From positions 13,395-77,394 of the forward strand of contig JAYFPK010000027.1 of NCBI GenBank assembly GCA_034927815.1: a stretch of DNA of 64,000 bases, in the 5' to 3' direction. Both the position numbers and the translations under genes were made by a program. The DNA is from Limiplasma sp034927815. GTDB lineage: Bacteria; Bacillota; Clostridia; Christensenellales; Aristaeellaceae. The notes beneath the pieces were generated by a model that searched no databases, had not been told where the DNA came from, and saw only the letters and a program-made list of their open reading frames with translations. This document shows positions 15,316 to 23,279 of the stretch, in pieces. Position 1 is the first letter of the stretch, and every line of letters starts with the position of its first letter.

Positions 15316-15674
15316 CAATGAACACCCGCCTTTGACCGCGTTTCATGCGGGCAACGGTGGGCCCAGGGCCTGGTCCTGGTTACTCCTGGAAGCACCGCAG
15401 GCGGATCACGCCGCCGATGGCCTTGATCTGGTCCAGCAGCGCCCCTTCCGGCATCTGGTCCAGTTCCAGCACGATGACGGCCATGTTCTTACGGCTCTTG
15501 TTGAGCATGTTGTTGATGTTGATCTTCTTCCCGGCGATGGCGGCGGAGATGGCCCCCACCATGCCCGGCTCGTTTTCGTGGATGATCAGCAGCCGGGTGC
15601 CCTCGCTGTGCCCCAGCAGAATCTCCGGCAAATTGACGCTGTTTTTAATCTGCCCGAACTCCAGGTAATCCCGC
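15285..15674. repeat. Direct repeat, left copy (serA 3' end plus terminator)
   Basis: This 390-bp block aligns without gaps to 20630-21019 at an offset of 5345; I count nine substitutions, about 97.7% identity. Homology stops sharply at both ends: on the right within the serA coding sequence, on the left just outside the terminator. The two copies bracket the sugar transporter operon in the same orientation. Confidence 0.93.
15380..15674 (-). pseudogene. serA: Truncated serA 3' fragment (ACT domain only)
   Basis: The minus strand encodes the last 98 residues of phosphoglycerate dehydrogenase, from RDYLEFGQIKNSVNLPEILL to the C-terminal RLRCFQE, covering the ACT domain. It differs from intact serA in the window at two residues (Gly for Glu in SAAIAxKK, Ile for Thr in NMAVxVLE). 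The catalytic and NAD domains are absent. The frame happens to stay open up to an ATG at 15736, but the extra 20 residues are unrelated to SerA and overlap the promoter of the next operon. It is best read as a scar of DNA insertion. Confidence 0.9.
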
Positions 15675-15714
15675 GGTGGGAGCAAAGGATCAGATTGATG
15701 CCTTGTGAAAATCC

Positions 15715-15743
15715 TTGACACTTCAACTTCTTTCATATATACT
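15715..15743 (+). promoter_or_regulatory. Promoter of the sugar ABC transporter operon
   Basis: The consensus -35 TTGACA (15715-15720) and -10 TATACT (15738-15743) have a 17-base spacer. It lies just inside the inserted segment, giving a leader of about 170 bases before the first gene. A further small inverted repeat (ATCCT at 15791 and AGGAT at 15802) lies in the leader. Confidence 0.8.
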
Positions 15744-15875
15744 CAATTTAGAACATTTTTTGTTGGCCGCTTTGAATAGTAAATACATCAATCCTATTCG
15801 CAGGATAGGTATTTTGTAGTTATATGATTGTTGCATACTCCCGCATAGATGTTGCCGGTACGGGGGCTGTCTAGC

Positions 15876-15898
15876 ATTAACTTGCAAAGCAAGTTAAT
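15876..15898. promoter_or_regulatory. Inverted repeat before the solute-binding protein gene
   Basis: ATTAACTTGC and GCAAGTTAAT are perfect 10-base arms around AAA. The element ends just before the ribosome site AGAAGGAGG. It could be a repressor operator in DNA or a hairpin in the mRNA leader. Confidence 0.6.
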
Positions 15899-15918
15899 AA
15901 TAGAAGGAGGAAAATGAT

Positions 15919-16944
15919 ATGAAGAGGCTCTGTGTGCTGCTGGCTCTACTGCTTTGCTTTACCTTTGTACCGACTGTATTGGCCGAGGGGGATGTACCGG
16001 AAGACAAGGACATGGTGTTTGCCTTCATTATTCCTTCGCTGGATGCGAACTGGTACATTGAGATCTGCGACAGCTTCACCTATGCGGCTGAGGAACGCGG
16101 AATCCAGACGCTGATTCTTCCCTCCGACTATGATGTGGACAAGGAAGTTGCCAACATTGACCTGTGCATCACGGAAGGCGTTGACGGCGTGTGCATGTTC
16201 TCCTTCAATGAAAACGGCGCGGCTCTTGCGGCTAAAAAGCTGGAAGGAACCGGCATTCCGCTGGTGGTTCCCGACAGCGTCGGCCAGGCCTTGAACAAAG
16301 GAGCCGACCTAGCCGCCTGCGTGGATTTTGACTGGGAAGAAATGGGCCACATGTATGCGGAGTGGATGGCGGAGAACACCACCGGCGATTTTGTGATCAT
16401 CACCGGCAACTTCGAACACTATCCTTGCATTTATGTGAACAAGGGCATGGAAGAGCGCTCCAATGAGCTTGGCAAAAACAAGCTTCTGGACATCCGGGAT
16501 GCGGACTACACCCCGGATAAAGCCGCCGCCGCCGCGGAAGACCTGATCAACGGCGGGCTTGAGTTTGAGACCATTTTCGTGATGCAGGAAGAGATGGCCT
16601 CCGCCGTGGTACGGACGCTGAAAAACGCCAATGTGCTCAACAACCCCTACAAGGTCATTACTCAAAACGGCCAGGAGATGGGCATTGAGATGGTCAAAAA
16701 TGGCGATATCCAGATGACCATCTCCAGCTCCCCCGGGCTTGAGGGCTATATCTGCTTCAAAATGCTGTATGGCCTGCGCACCGGTCAGGTGAGCTACTTG
16801 AACGAGCAGAAGATGGTTCCCATCGCCCAAGTGACGCAGGAGGATACGGTCAATCCCGATCCCAAGATCGTGATTCCGTGGCACCGCAACGAGATTTTCA
16901 AGGAACTGTCCGAGGAATTCTTCCCTGAACTCAAGGGTATCTGA
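15919..16944 (+). CDS. Sugar ABC transporter substrate-binding protein
   Basis: The 341-residue protein is a type I periplasmic-binding fold (RbsB/peripla_BP_4 type): FAFIIPSLDANWYIEICDSF at about 33, DGVCMFSFNENG, VPDSVGQALNKG, and GDFVIITGNFEHYPCIYVNK. It captures a sugar for the downstream importer. The signal peptide ends ...VLAEGD, a signal-peptidase I site; there is no convincing lipobox Cys, which is unusual for a Gram-positive binding protein. It starts after AGAAGGAGG and is first in an operon with the ATPase, permease and epimerase. A large hairpin follows the gene. Sugar identity is not visible. Confidence 0.9.
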   Translation: MKRLCVLLALLLCFTFVPTVLAEGDVPEDKDMVFAFIIPSLDANWYIEICDSFTYAAEERGIQTLILPSDYDVDKEVANIDLCITEGVDGVCMFSFNENGAALAAKKLEGTGIPLVVPDSVGQALNKGADLAACVDFDWEEMGHMYAEWMAENTTGDFVIITGNFEHYPCIYVNKGMEERSNELGKNKLLDIRDADYTPDKAAAAAEDLINGGLEFETIFVMQEEMASAVVRTLKNANVLNNPYKVITQNGQEMGIEMVKNGDIQMTISSSPGLEGYICFKMLYGLRTGQVSYLNEQKMVPIAQVTQEDTVNPDPKIVIPWHRNEIFKELSEEFFPELKGI

Positions 16945-16966
16945 TCAACAGCCGAAGGTTTGTATC

Positions 16967-17036
16967 TTGGGAGCCGCTATGGTTGTCTGCGAAGGGCTGA
17001 ACCCGAACCCCTTCAGGGCGCCATATCGGCTCCCAA
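16967..17036 (+). terminator. Intercistronic hairpin between binding protein and ATPase genes
   Basis: Outer arms TTGGGAGCCG (16967-16976) and CGGCTCCCAA (17027-17036) are perfectly complementary, with further inner pairing (TATGG/CCATA, GAAGGG/CCCTTC). No U-run follows, so it is more likely an mRNA-stabilising or attenuating element that raises binding-protein levels over the membrane subunits. Confidence 0.6.
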
Positions 17037-17057
17037 ATCCAGAGTAGCGGAGGCATT

Positions 17058-18542
17058 ATGGATACACAGGCCCCCCTGTTGCAACTGCGCGGAATCAGCA
17101 AATCATACGCGGGCGTCAAAGTTTTGAACAATGTGGACTTCTCCCTATATCCCGGGGAGGTGCATTGCTTAGTCGGTGAGAATGGAGCGGGCAAGTCGAC
17201 GCTGATTAAAATTTTGTCTGGCGCTATACAGGCTGACGAAGGTGAAATGATCCTGAACGGAAAGAGGCGCAAAAGCGTATCGCCTCACCAGCAGATTGAG
17301 CTGGGGGTATCCACCATCTATCAGGATTCGGATTTGGTAGATACCTTAACCGTTGCTGATAATATCTTCCTTGGAAGTGAAATCAAACGCTTTGGCCTGG
17401 TGGCGCGAAAGGAACAGGAACGCATTTCCCGGGAACTTGTCAAAAGTCTGAATATCAATATTGATCCCTCGGTTCTTGTGTCGGACCTGTCCACCGCCCA
17501 AAAGCAGGTGCTGCAGATGGCCAAGGCGCTCAAACGGAACGCCAACGTCATCATTATGGATGAGCCCACTTCTTCCCTTGGGGAAGAGGAGTCCGCCGCT
17601 TTATTGCAAATCGTCAAGCGCCTGTCCAAAGAAGGCATCGGGATTATCTATATATCGCACTATCTGGAGGAGGTATTCTCCATCGCGGACCAGATCACCG
17701 TGTTAAAAGACGGGTTTGTGACCTGCGTGAAGAAGGCGGCAGACACCAAGGACACAGAGATTATTCACGCAATGGTGGGACGGGATGCCTCCCTGTTTTA
17801 TCACCGGGAGCGCTTTCCCATCGGAGAGGTAATGTTGGAAGTCAAGAACCTGACCTGCTCCCCGTACGAAACGCCTGTTTCCTTCTCCTTGCGCAAAGGG
17901 GAAATCCTGGGGTTTGGCGGTCTGGTTGGCTCCGGCCGGTCCGAGCTGATGAGCGCCCTGTTTGGGGCGGTCAAACCCCTGGCGGGAGAAACCTTCCTCC
18001 ACGGAAACAAGCTGCTGATCTCCAGCCCCAAGGATGCGATCCGGCAGGGTATTTGCATGATTCATGAAAACCGAAAAGACGCCGGGCTCTTTTTGCAACG
18101 CAGCGTGCTGGAGAACGTCTGCATCGCGAGAAATGAAAACAGGCGCTTCATTGACCTTTCCTACGACACATCCTCCACGGAGGAAATGATCCAAAAACTG
18201 AATTTGAAAACCTCCGGCCTTTATCAGGAAGTGCAGAGGCTATCGGGCGGAAACCAGCAAAAAAGCATCCTGGCCCGATGGCTGCTTACATCCTTTGATG
18301 TAATCATTTTTGACGAGCCCACAAAAGGCGTCGATATTGGAGCCAGGGAGGAAATCTATAAAGCGATTCTGGAATTGGCAAGGGCCGGGAAAGGGATTAT
18401 TATCATATCATCCGATATGCCTGAACTGCTGTCCATGAGCGATACCATCTGCGTGTTGCGGGAGGGCAGCCTGATCCACACCCTCAGCCCAGAGCGGCTT
18501 ACGGAGGAAGAGCTGCTGAAAAAATACATGGATATTGCATAA
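17058..18542 (+). CDS. Sugar ABC transporter ATP-binding protein (RbsA/MglA type, duplicated)
   Basis: The 494-residue protein has two fused ATPase domains as in ribose/galactose/allose importers. The first has Walker A GENGAGKSTLIK near residue 39, a degenerate signature DLSTAQKQ, and Walker B VIIMDEPTSSL. The second half has a degenerate P-loop (GFGGLVGSGRSE near 292), signature LSGGNQQKS near 397 and DVIIFDEPTKGVD. This asymmetry is typical of the family. It works with the permease that starts 17 bases downstream. Substrate is a pentose or hexose judged from the family and the epimerase neighbour. Confidence 0.93.
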   Translation: MDTQAPLLQLRGISKSYAGVKVLNNVDFSLYPGEVHCLVGENGAGKSTLIKILSGAIQADEGEMILNGKRRKSVSPHQQIELGVSTIYQDSDLVDTLTVADNIFLGSEIKRFGLVARKEQERISRELVKSLNINIDPSVLVSDLSTAQKQVLQMAKALKRNANVIIMDEPTSSLGEEESAALLQIVKRLSKEGIGIIYISHYLEEVFSIADQITVLKDGFVTCVKKAADTKDTEIIHAMVGRDASLFYHRERFPIGEVMLEVKNLTCSPYETPVSFSLRKGEILGFGGLVGSGRSELMSALFGAVKPLAGETFLHGNKLLISSPKDAIRQGICMIHENRKDAGLFLQRSVLENVCIARNENRRFIDLSYDTSSTEEMIQKLNLKTSGLYQEVQRLSGGNQQKSILARWLLTSFDVIIFDEPTKGVDIGAREEIYKAILELARAGKGIIIISSDMPELLSMSDTICVLREGSLIHTLSPERLTEEELLKKYMDIA

Positions 18543-18559
18543 ACAAGGGGGCGCTGAAC

Positions 18560-19537
18560 ATGCGGTCAGATAGCGCGGCGCAGCGAAAAATGCGGCCATT
18601 GATCAGAGGCATTCTTTCATCACAGGTTTTCTATCTATCCGTCATCATCTTTATCCTCGGTTTTGTTACCGCGCTGATCAATCCAAGGTTTTTATCCATT
18701 AAAAACATCAGCGCGGTCCTGTCCCAGATTTCCACGCTGGGCCTGGTTTCCTCGGGCATGATGGTGTTGATCATTTCAGGGAGCTTTGATATTTCGGCAG
18801 GAGCGATGATTGGCTTTGCGGGAACCATGATGTGCCTTGCCATTGATAAAGGCGCGTCCGATATCACGGCGATGCTTGTCGCAATCCTTGTGGCAACCGC
18901 CTGCTCCACCTTGAATGGCACACTCTCCGTCCTTTTTAAAGCGCCAGCCTTTATCATCACACTGGCAACCACCAGCATTTACACCGGCCTGTGCCTTACC
19001 ATTACAGGCGGCGGCAATGTGGCGATCTTCAACCGTTTTGAAGCCCTTGCCGGCACCTATCTGTTTGGGTTCATCCCCTTGCTTTTTATCCTCAGCCTGC
19101 TAGGCTATTTCTTGATCGGCTCCATGTTAAAGTACACCCAATTCGGCCGCCGGGTCTTCGCCATAGGCAACAATCCGCAAGCCGCATACCTGGCCGGTAT
19201 CAGCGTGAACAAGAATAAAATCCTGTTCTTTTTCACAAGCGGCCTGATGATCAGCGTGGCGTCCATTATGCTGGTATCCAGGCTTGGCGCTTTTCAGGCT
19301 TCCACAGGCGCGGGAATGGAGCTGCAGGCCATTGGGGCGGTCATCATTGGCGGCGCGCCCATCAATGGCGGAAGCGGCAAAATGTCAGGGACCTTCTGCG
19401 GCGTGCTGTTAACAGGCGTGATCTTCAACTCCCTCAATTTGTTGCGCGTCAGCCCCTATCTGCAGAACATTTCCTTTGGCGTGCTGATCCTGTTATCCAT
19501 CGCTATCAGTTCCATGCGTCACAGAATGTCCAATTAA
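18560..19537 (+). CDS. Sugar ABC transporter permease (RbsC type)
   Basis: The 325-residue polytopic membrane protein has around eight to ten hydrophobic segments, beginning QVFYLSVIIFILGFVTALIN, with the family-typical SGSFDISAGAMIGFAG near residue 73 and GAVIIGGAPINGGSGKMSG near 257. It forms the channel of the importer with the duplicated ATPase. The gene follows the ATPase by 17 bases and precedes the epimerase by 24, all on one strand. The ATG at 18560 follows AAGGGGGCG. Confidence 0.93.
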   Translation: MRSDSAAQRKMRPLIRGILSSQVFYLSVIIFILGFVTALINPRFLSIKNISAVLSQISTLGLVSSGMMVLIISGSFDISAGAMIGFAGTMMCLAIDKGASDITAMLVAILVATACSTLNGTLSVLFKAPAFIITLATTSIYTGLCLTITGGGNVAIFNRFEALAGTYLFGFIPLLFILSLLGYFLIGSMLKYTQFGRRVFAIGNNPQAAYLAGISVNKNKILFFFTSGLMISVASIMLVSRLGAFQASTGAGMELQAIGAVIIGGAPINGGSGKMSGTFCGVLLTGVIFNSLNLLRVSPYLQNISFGVLILLSIAISSMRHRMSN

Positions 19538-19561
19538 AAAGATGTCAAGGAGGGAAAAAGA

Positions 19562-20512
19562 ATGAACCTACAACATGTGGACCATGTTCGGGAGACCATC
19601 AAAGAGCGTTTTGAAGCCAAAAAGAAAGAGCATCCCGAAAAATTTCAAAGAAGGCTGGAGCTCTCTTTCAGCAATTGGGTATTTGGGCTCGAATCCCTTG
19701 AGGAAGCCGTAAAAAGGCTGGCGAAATACAAGCTTCGTTATATCGAGCTGGGCGGCGATTACGGGGGTGGCGACGTCGGCTACCAGGCAGACCTCGACGC
19801 CACCAAGGCAACCCTTGATAAATATGGCGTGAAATGCTCCGGTATCTGCGGCTTTTTTGGAGACAGCAACGCTTTGTCAACCAACAACAATTTCGCCAGG
19901 CAAACCGCCATGGATTACATCCGTAAGGAGGTTGCTTTCTGTAAGGCCATCGGGGGCACGTATATGCTTGTGGTGCCGGGCACGGTAGGAAACAGCGCCC
20001 CCTACGACAGCTCTGATTATGCGCGCAGTGTGCTGACGCTTCGGTCGGTGGCGGATGTATTTACTGAACAGGGAATCCTGTGCGCGGTTGAGCCTATCAA
20101 CTCTGCCGAAGTTCCCATTTGTTCCACCATTGAAAGTGTGCGGCAGTACATCAAAGATGTGGACCATCCCGGGGTCCAGCATATCAATGGAGACATTTTT
20201 CACATGCTCTGCGGTGAGCGGAACATTCCTGAGGCGATTTTACAGGCGGGGCAGCAGCTGGTGAACCTTCATGTGGAGGATACGAACCGCCTGCCCCTGG
20301 GCAATGGCATGATGGACATTGATACCATTATCCGCGCGCTGTACCTCATTGACTACAACCGCGAAGGATGCTTTGTCACCGGCGAGCCTTTAGGGCCGGG
20401 GCGGAACTCCTACGCGATTATGTTTGGCCAGCATAGCGAGGATTATAAGGAACGGCTGGTGGCCGAAACGGTTCAGACGTTCCGGGAGCGGGAAGAGGCC
20501 GTGCTTGGCTGA
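19562..20512 (+). CDS. Sugar phosphate isomerase/epimerase, ketose 3-epimerase-like TIM barrel
   Basis: The 316-residue protein belongs to the xylose-isomerase-like TIM barrel (AP endonuclease 2) superfamily. Candidate metal ligands are the Glu in CAVEPINSAEV, the Asp in INGDIFHM, the His in LHVEDTNRLPLG and the Glu in VTGEPLGPGRN, the set found in D-tagatose/D-psicose 3-epimerases. It probably epimerises the sugar imported by the preceding transporter, linking it to central metabolism. No kinase lies in the operon. D-allulose, D-tagatose or an inositol-type substrate are alternatives. AAGGAGGG precedes the ATG. Confidence 0.85.
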   Translation: MNLQHVDHVRETIKERFEAKKKEHPEKFQRRLELSFSNWVFGLESLEEAVKRLAKYKLRYIELGGDYGGGDVGYQADLDATKATLDKYGVKCSGICGFFGDSNALSTNNNFARQTAMDYIRKEVAFCKAIGGTYMLVVPGTVGNSAPYDSSDYARSVLTLRSVADVFTEQGILCAVEPINSAEVPICSTIESVRQYIKDVDHPGVQHINGDIFHMLCGERNIPEAILQAGQQLVNLHVEDTNRLPLGNGMMDIDTIIRALYLIDYNREGCFVTGEPLGPGRNSYAIMFGQHSEDYKERLVAETVQTFREREEAVLG

Positions 20513-20629
20513 AAAATCCCGCCCCAGCCGCTTTGAGCGCACCCTGAGCCGCCCAGGCTTTCAAAGCAAAAAGGAGGCGCGCTCCTCCTACGGGGGACAG
20601 GCCGGGGTAGGGAGCTGCTTCTAACAACC
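20513..20629. other. Right end of the inserted segment
   Basis: This 117-bp stretch between the epimerase stop and the right repeat copy holds complementary arms GCTTTGA/TCAAAGC and an AGGAG/CTCCT hairpin, perhaps a weak operon end. It has no match next to the left repeat copy, marking the junction. Confidence 0.5.
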
Positions 20630-20659
20630 AAAGGGGTTCGGCTTGCGCCGAACCCCTTT
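20630..20659 (-). terminator. Terminator of the serC-serA operon
   Basis: AAAGGGGTTCGGC and GCCGAACCCCTTT form a perfect stem with loop TTGC, 65 bases beyond the serA stop on the minus strand. Confidence 0.88.
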
Positions 20660-21019
20660 TCAATGAACACCCGCCTTTGACCCCGTTTCATGCGGGCAAC
20701 GGTGGGCCCAGGGCCTGGTCCTGGTTACTCCTGGAAGCACCGCAGGCGGATCACGCCGCCGATGGCCTTGATCTGGTCCAGCAGCGCCCCTTCCGGCATC
20801 TGGTCCAGCTCCAGCACGGTGACGGCCATGTTCTTACGGCTCTTGTTGAGCATGTTGTTGATGTTGATCTTCTTCTCGGCGATGGCGGCAGAGATGGCCC
20901 CCACCATGCCCGGCTCGTTTTCGTGGATGATCAGCAGCCGGGTACCCTCGCTGTGGCCCAGCAGAATCTCCGGCAAATTGACGCTGTTTTTGATCTGCCC
21001 GAACTCCAGGTAATCCCGC
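20630..21019. repeat. Direct repeat, right copy (serA 3' end plus terminator)
   Basis: This is the partner of 15285-15674, with nine differences over 390 bp and no gaps. Here the repeat continues uninterrupted into intact serA, so this end carries the functional gene. Confidence 0.93.
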
Positions 21020-21897
21020 AGCTGCGCCGCCGCCATGGAGGCGCAGTTCTCCTCGCTCTCCGGGGTGCTGGCGCCCAGGTGGGGAATGGTCACGGTGTTT
21101 TTCATGCCCAGCAAAGCTTCTGTGGGGAAGTCGGTCACATAGCTGGCCAGCTTGCCGCTTTCCAGGGCGGCCCCCAGGGCCTCCACGTCCACCAGCTCCG
21201 CCCGGCTGAAGTTCAGCAGGTGCACGCCGTCCTTCATTTTGGCAATGGCCGGGGCGTCGATCATGCTGCGGGTCTTGTCGGAGAGGGGGATGTGCAAGGT
21301 GATGTAATCCGCCTGGGCCAGCACCTCCTCTATGGTGTTGCTGCGCTTTACCGCCCGGCTCAGGGACCAGGCGCTGTCCACGCTGATGAAGGGGTCAAAG
21401 CCGATGACCTCCATCCCCAGGCCGTTGCTGGCGGCATTGGCTACCATGGCGCCGATGGCCCCCAGGCCAATGACCCCCAGCGTCTTGCCCCGTACCTCGG
21501 GCCCCGCGAACTGGCCCTTGCCCTTTTCCACCAAAGCGGGCACCTCCGCGCCCTTGCCCCGCAGGGATTGGGCCCACTGGATGCCCCCCGCCACGTTGCG
21601 GCTGCCCAGCATCAAGCCGCAGATCACCAGCTCCGCCACGGCGTTGGCGTTGGCCCCGGGGGTGTTGAACACCACGACGCCCCGCTTGTTGCACTCCTCA
21701 ATGGGGATGTTGTTGGTGCCCGCCCCGGCCCGGCCAATAGCCAGAAGGCTGTCCGGCAAGGTCATGGAATGCATGTCCGCGGAGCGCACCAAAATCGCGT
21801 CGGGCACGGGCTCCTCCTTGGCGATCAGGTAGCTTTCCGCGCTTAAATGCTGGTGAATAATATCCGAAATTGCGTTCAACGTTTGAATCTTAAACAT
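20725..21897 (-). CDS. serA: D-3-phosphoglycerate dehydrogenase
   Basis: SerA oxidises 3-phosphoglycerate to 3-phosphohydroxypyruvate, the first step of serine synthesis. The 390-residue short form has an NAD-binding Rossmann motif TLGVIGLGAIGAMVANAAS near residue 138, catalytic residues in LNFSRAELVD (Arg), TDFPTEALL (Glu) and PHLGASTPESEEN (His), and a C-terminal ACT domain (LLIIHENEPGMVGAISAAIA) that usually binds serine for feedback control. It follows serC by 42 bases on the same strand. Its 3' end is duplicated at 15285. Confidence 0.96.
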   Translation of the reverse strand: MFKIQTLNAISDIIHQHLSAESYLIAKEEPVPDAILVRSADMHSMTLPDSLLAIGRAGAGTNNIPIEECNKRGVVVFNTPGANANAVAELVICGLMLGSRNVAGGIQWAQSLRGKGAEVPALVEKGKGQFAGPEVRGKTLGVIGLGAIGAMVANAASNGLGMEVIGFDPFISVDSAWSLSRAVKRSNTIEEVLAQADYITLHIPLSDKTRSMIDAPAIAKMKDGVHLLNFSRAELVDVEALGAALESGKLASYVTDFPTEALLGMKNTVTIPHLGASTPESEENCASMAAAQLRDYLEFGQIKNSVNLPEILLGHSEGTRLLIIHENEPGMVGAISAAIAEKKININNMLNKSRKNMAVTVLELDQMPEGALLDQIKAIGGVIRLRCFQE

Positions 21898-21939
21898 GGA
21901 TCATCCGCTCCTTTCTTGGTGGCGCGCCGGGACGGGGCG

Positions 21940-23019
21940 TCAGCGCTTTGCCTCGAAGGCCTTCATCACGTCCACCAGCTTCTGTACGCCTTCCACGGGC
22001 ATGGCGTTGTAAATGCTGGCCCGCATGCCGCCCACGTTGCGGTGCCCCTTGAGGTTCACCAGGCCGTTGGCGGCGGCGAACTTCACAAACTCACTGTCCA
22101 GCTCCTTGTCCCCGGTGACAAAGGTGACGTTCATGAAGGAGCGGTATTCCTTTTGAGCCGTGGCTTGAAAGAGCTTGGATTCGTCCAGGAAATCATAGAG
22201 AAGGCCCGCCTTGCCCACGTTTTGCTTGTAAATGGCCGCCACGCCCCCCAGGCCTTTGAGCCACTCAAAGCCCAGCTTTGCCATGTAGATGCCGTAGGTG
22301 TTGGGGGTATTGAGCATGCTGTCGTTCTTTTGCTGGTCGGCCCAGTTCAGCAGCTTGGGGCAGAGGGGGTTGGCCTTGCCCAGCAAATCGCTGCGCACCA
22401 CCACCACGCACAGGCCCGCGGGGCCGATGTTCTTCTGGGCCCCCGCATAGATCACGCCGAACTTGCTCACATCGTAGGGCTCGGAGAGGATGTTGCTGCT
22501 CATGTCCGCCACCAGGGGCACCTTGCCCGTATCCGGGAGCTTTACATACCGGGTGCCGTAAATGGTGTTGTTGGTGGTGATGTGGGCATAGTCCGCGTCC
22601 GCGTTCCAAGGGATGGTATCCACATCGGGCACATAGGTGTAGTTGTCCGCCTTGCTGGAGGCCACGATGTTCACGGCGCCATAGCGCTTGGCTTCCTCCG
22701 CCGCCAGGTGGGCGAAGTTGCCGCTGTCCACATAATCGGCCTTTTGGGTGCCGGTCATCAAATTCAGGGGCACAGCGGAAAACTGCTGGGTGGCGCCGCC
22801 CTGGAGGAAAAGCACATCGTACCCCTGGGGCACGCCCATCAGCTCCTTGAACAGAGCCGAGGTCTCCGCCAGAATTTCCTCAAACATGGGGGAGCGATGG
22901 CTCATCTCCATCACGCTCATGCCTTTGTCCCTGTAACAGACCAGCTCGCTTTGGGCTTTCTCCAGCACGCTTTGGGCAATGGCAGCCGGGCCTGCGGAAA
23001 AGTTAAATACGCGTTCCAT
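21940..23019 (-). CDS. serC: Phosphoserine aminotransferase
   Basis: SerC converts phosphohydroxypyruvate and glutamate to phosphoserine with PLP. The 359-residue protein starts MERVFNFSAGPAAIAQSVLE, the family N-terminus, and has FLQGGATQQF near residue 72 and the PLP Lys in YAGAQKNIGPAGL near 197, plus the GGMRAS C-terminal block. ATG 23019 is chosen because GAAGGAGG lies upstream; the frame is open for 60 more codons but shows no homology. It leads the serC-serA operon. A phosphoserine phosphatase gene is not in the window. Confidence 0.96.
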   Translation of the reverse strand: MERVFNFSAGPAAIAQSVLEKAQSELVCYRDKGMSVMEMSHRSPMFEEILAETSALFKELMGVPQGYDVLFLQGGATQQFSAVPLNLMTGTQKADYVDSGNFAHLAAEEAKRYGAVNIVASSKADNYTYVPDVDTIPWNADADYAHITTNNTIYGTRYVKLPDTGKVPLVADMSSNILSEPYDVSKFGVIYAGAQKNIGPAGLCVVVVRSDLLGKANPLCPKLLNWADQQKNDSMLNTPNTYGIYMAKLGFEWLKGLGGVAAIYKQNVGKAGLLYDFLDESKLFQATAQKEYRSFMNVTFVTGDKELDSEFVKFAAANGLVNLKGHRNVGGMRASIYNAMPVEGVQKLVDVMKAFEAKR

Positions 23020-23149
23020 GGGGGTTCCTCCTTCATGCCGGGTGAGACGGGTCACCGCTGTGTTTTGTAGGTGGCGTGCCCCGGAGTCCTTGCTTTGACC
23101 TATCCGGGACAATTTTCGCCCTATGGGCAATTTTTCGACCACTTGACCT

Positions 23150-23178
23150 ATTATGCATCCTTTAGAGAAAAAATGCAA
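23150..23178 (-). promoter_or_regulatory. Promoter of serC-serA
   Basis: On the minus strand, -35 TTGCAT (23173-23178) and -10 CATAAT (23150-23155) are spaced by 17 bases. The leader of about 125 bases contains GGTGA/TCACC just before the ribosome site but no T-box sequence. Confidence 0.65.
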
Positions 23179-23209
23179 GTCCTTTCCAGAAAAAAACAAT
23201 CCGCAAACA

Positions 23210-23268
23210 GGGGGAGGAGGCGTTTCCCTTGCCCCGCAAGGCTTTTACGGGGTTTGGCCTCCTCCCCC
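23210..23268 (-). terminator. Long hairpin downstream of the NlpC/P60 gene
   Basis: GGGGGAGGAGGC (23210-23221) and GCCTCCTCCCCC (23257-23268) form a 12-bp perfect outer stem with an inner CCCCG/CGGGG stem. It lies directly after the gene at 23280-23987 and before the serC promoter; a U-rich stretch follows at some distance. Confidence 0.65.
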
Positions 23269-23279
23269 GCCCACTGTGC

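Noticed and set aside
15675..15736. N-terminal extension of the serA fragment (MKEVEVSRIF...)
   Set aside because: It begins beyond the repeat junction, overlaps a consensus promoter and is unrelated to SerA.
23020..23150. T-box leader for serC-serA
   Set aside because: No AGGGUGGNACCGCG-type sequence or terminator/anti-terminator pair was seen; only a small GGTGA/TCACC repeat is present.
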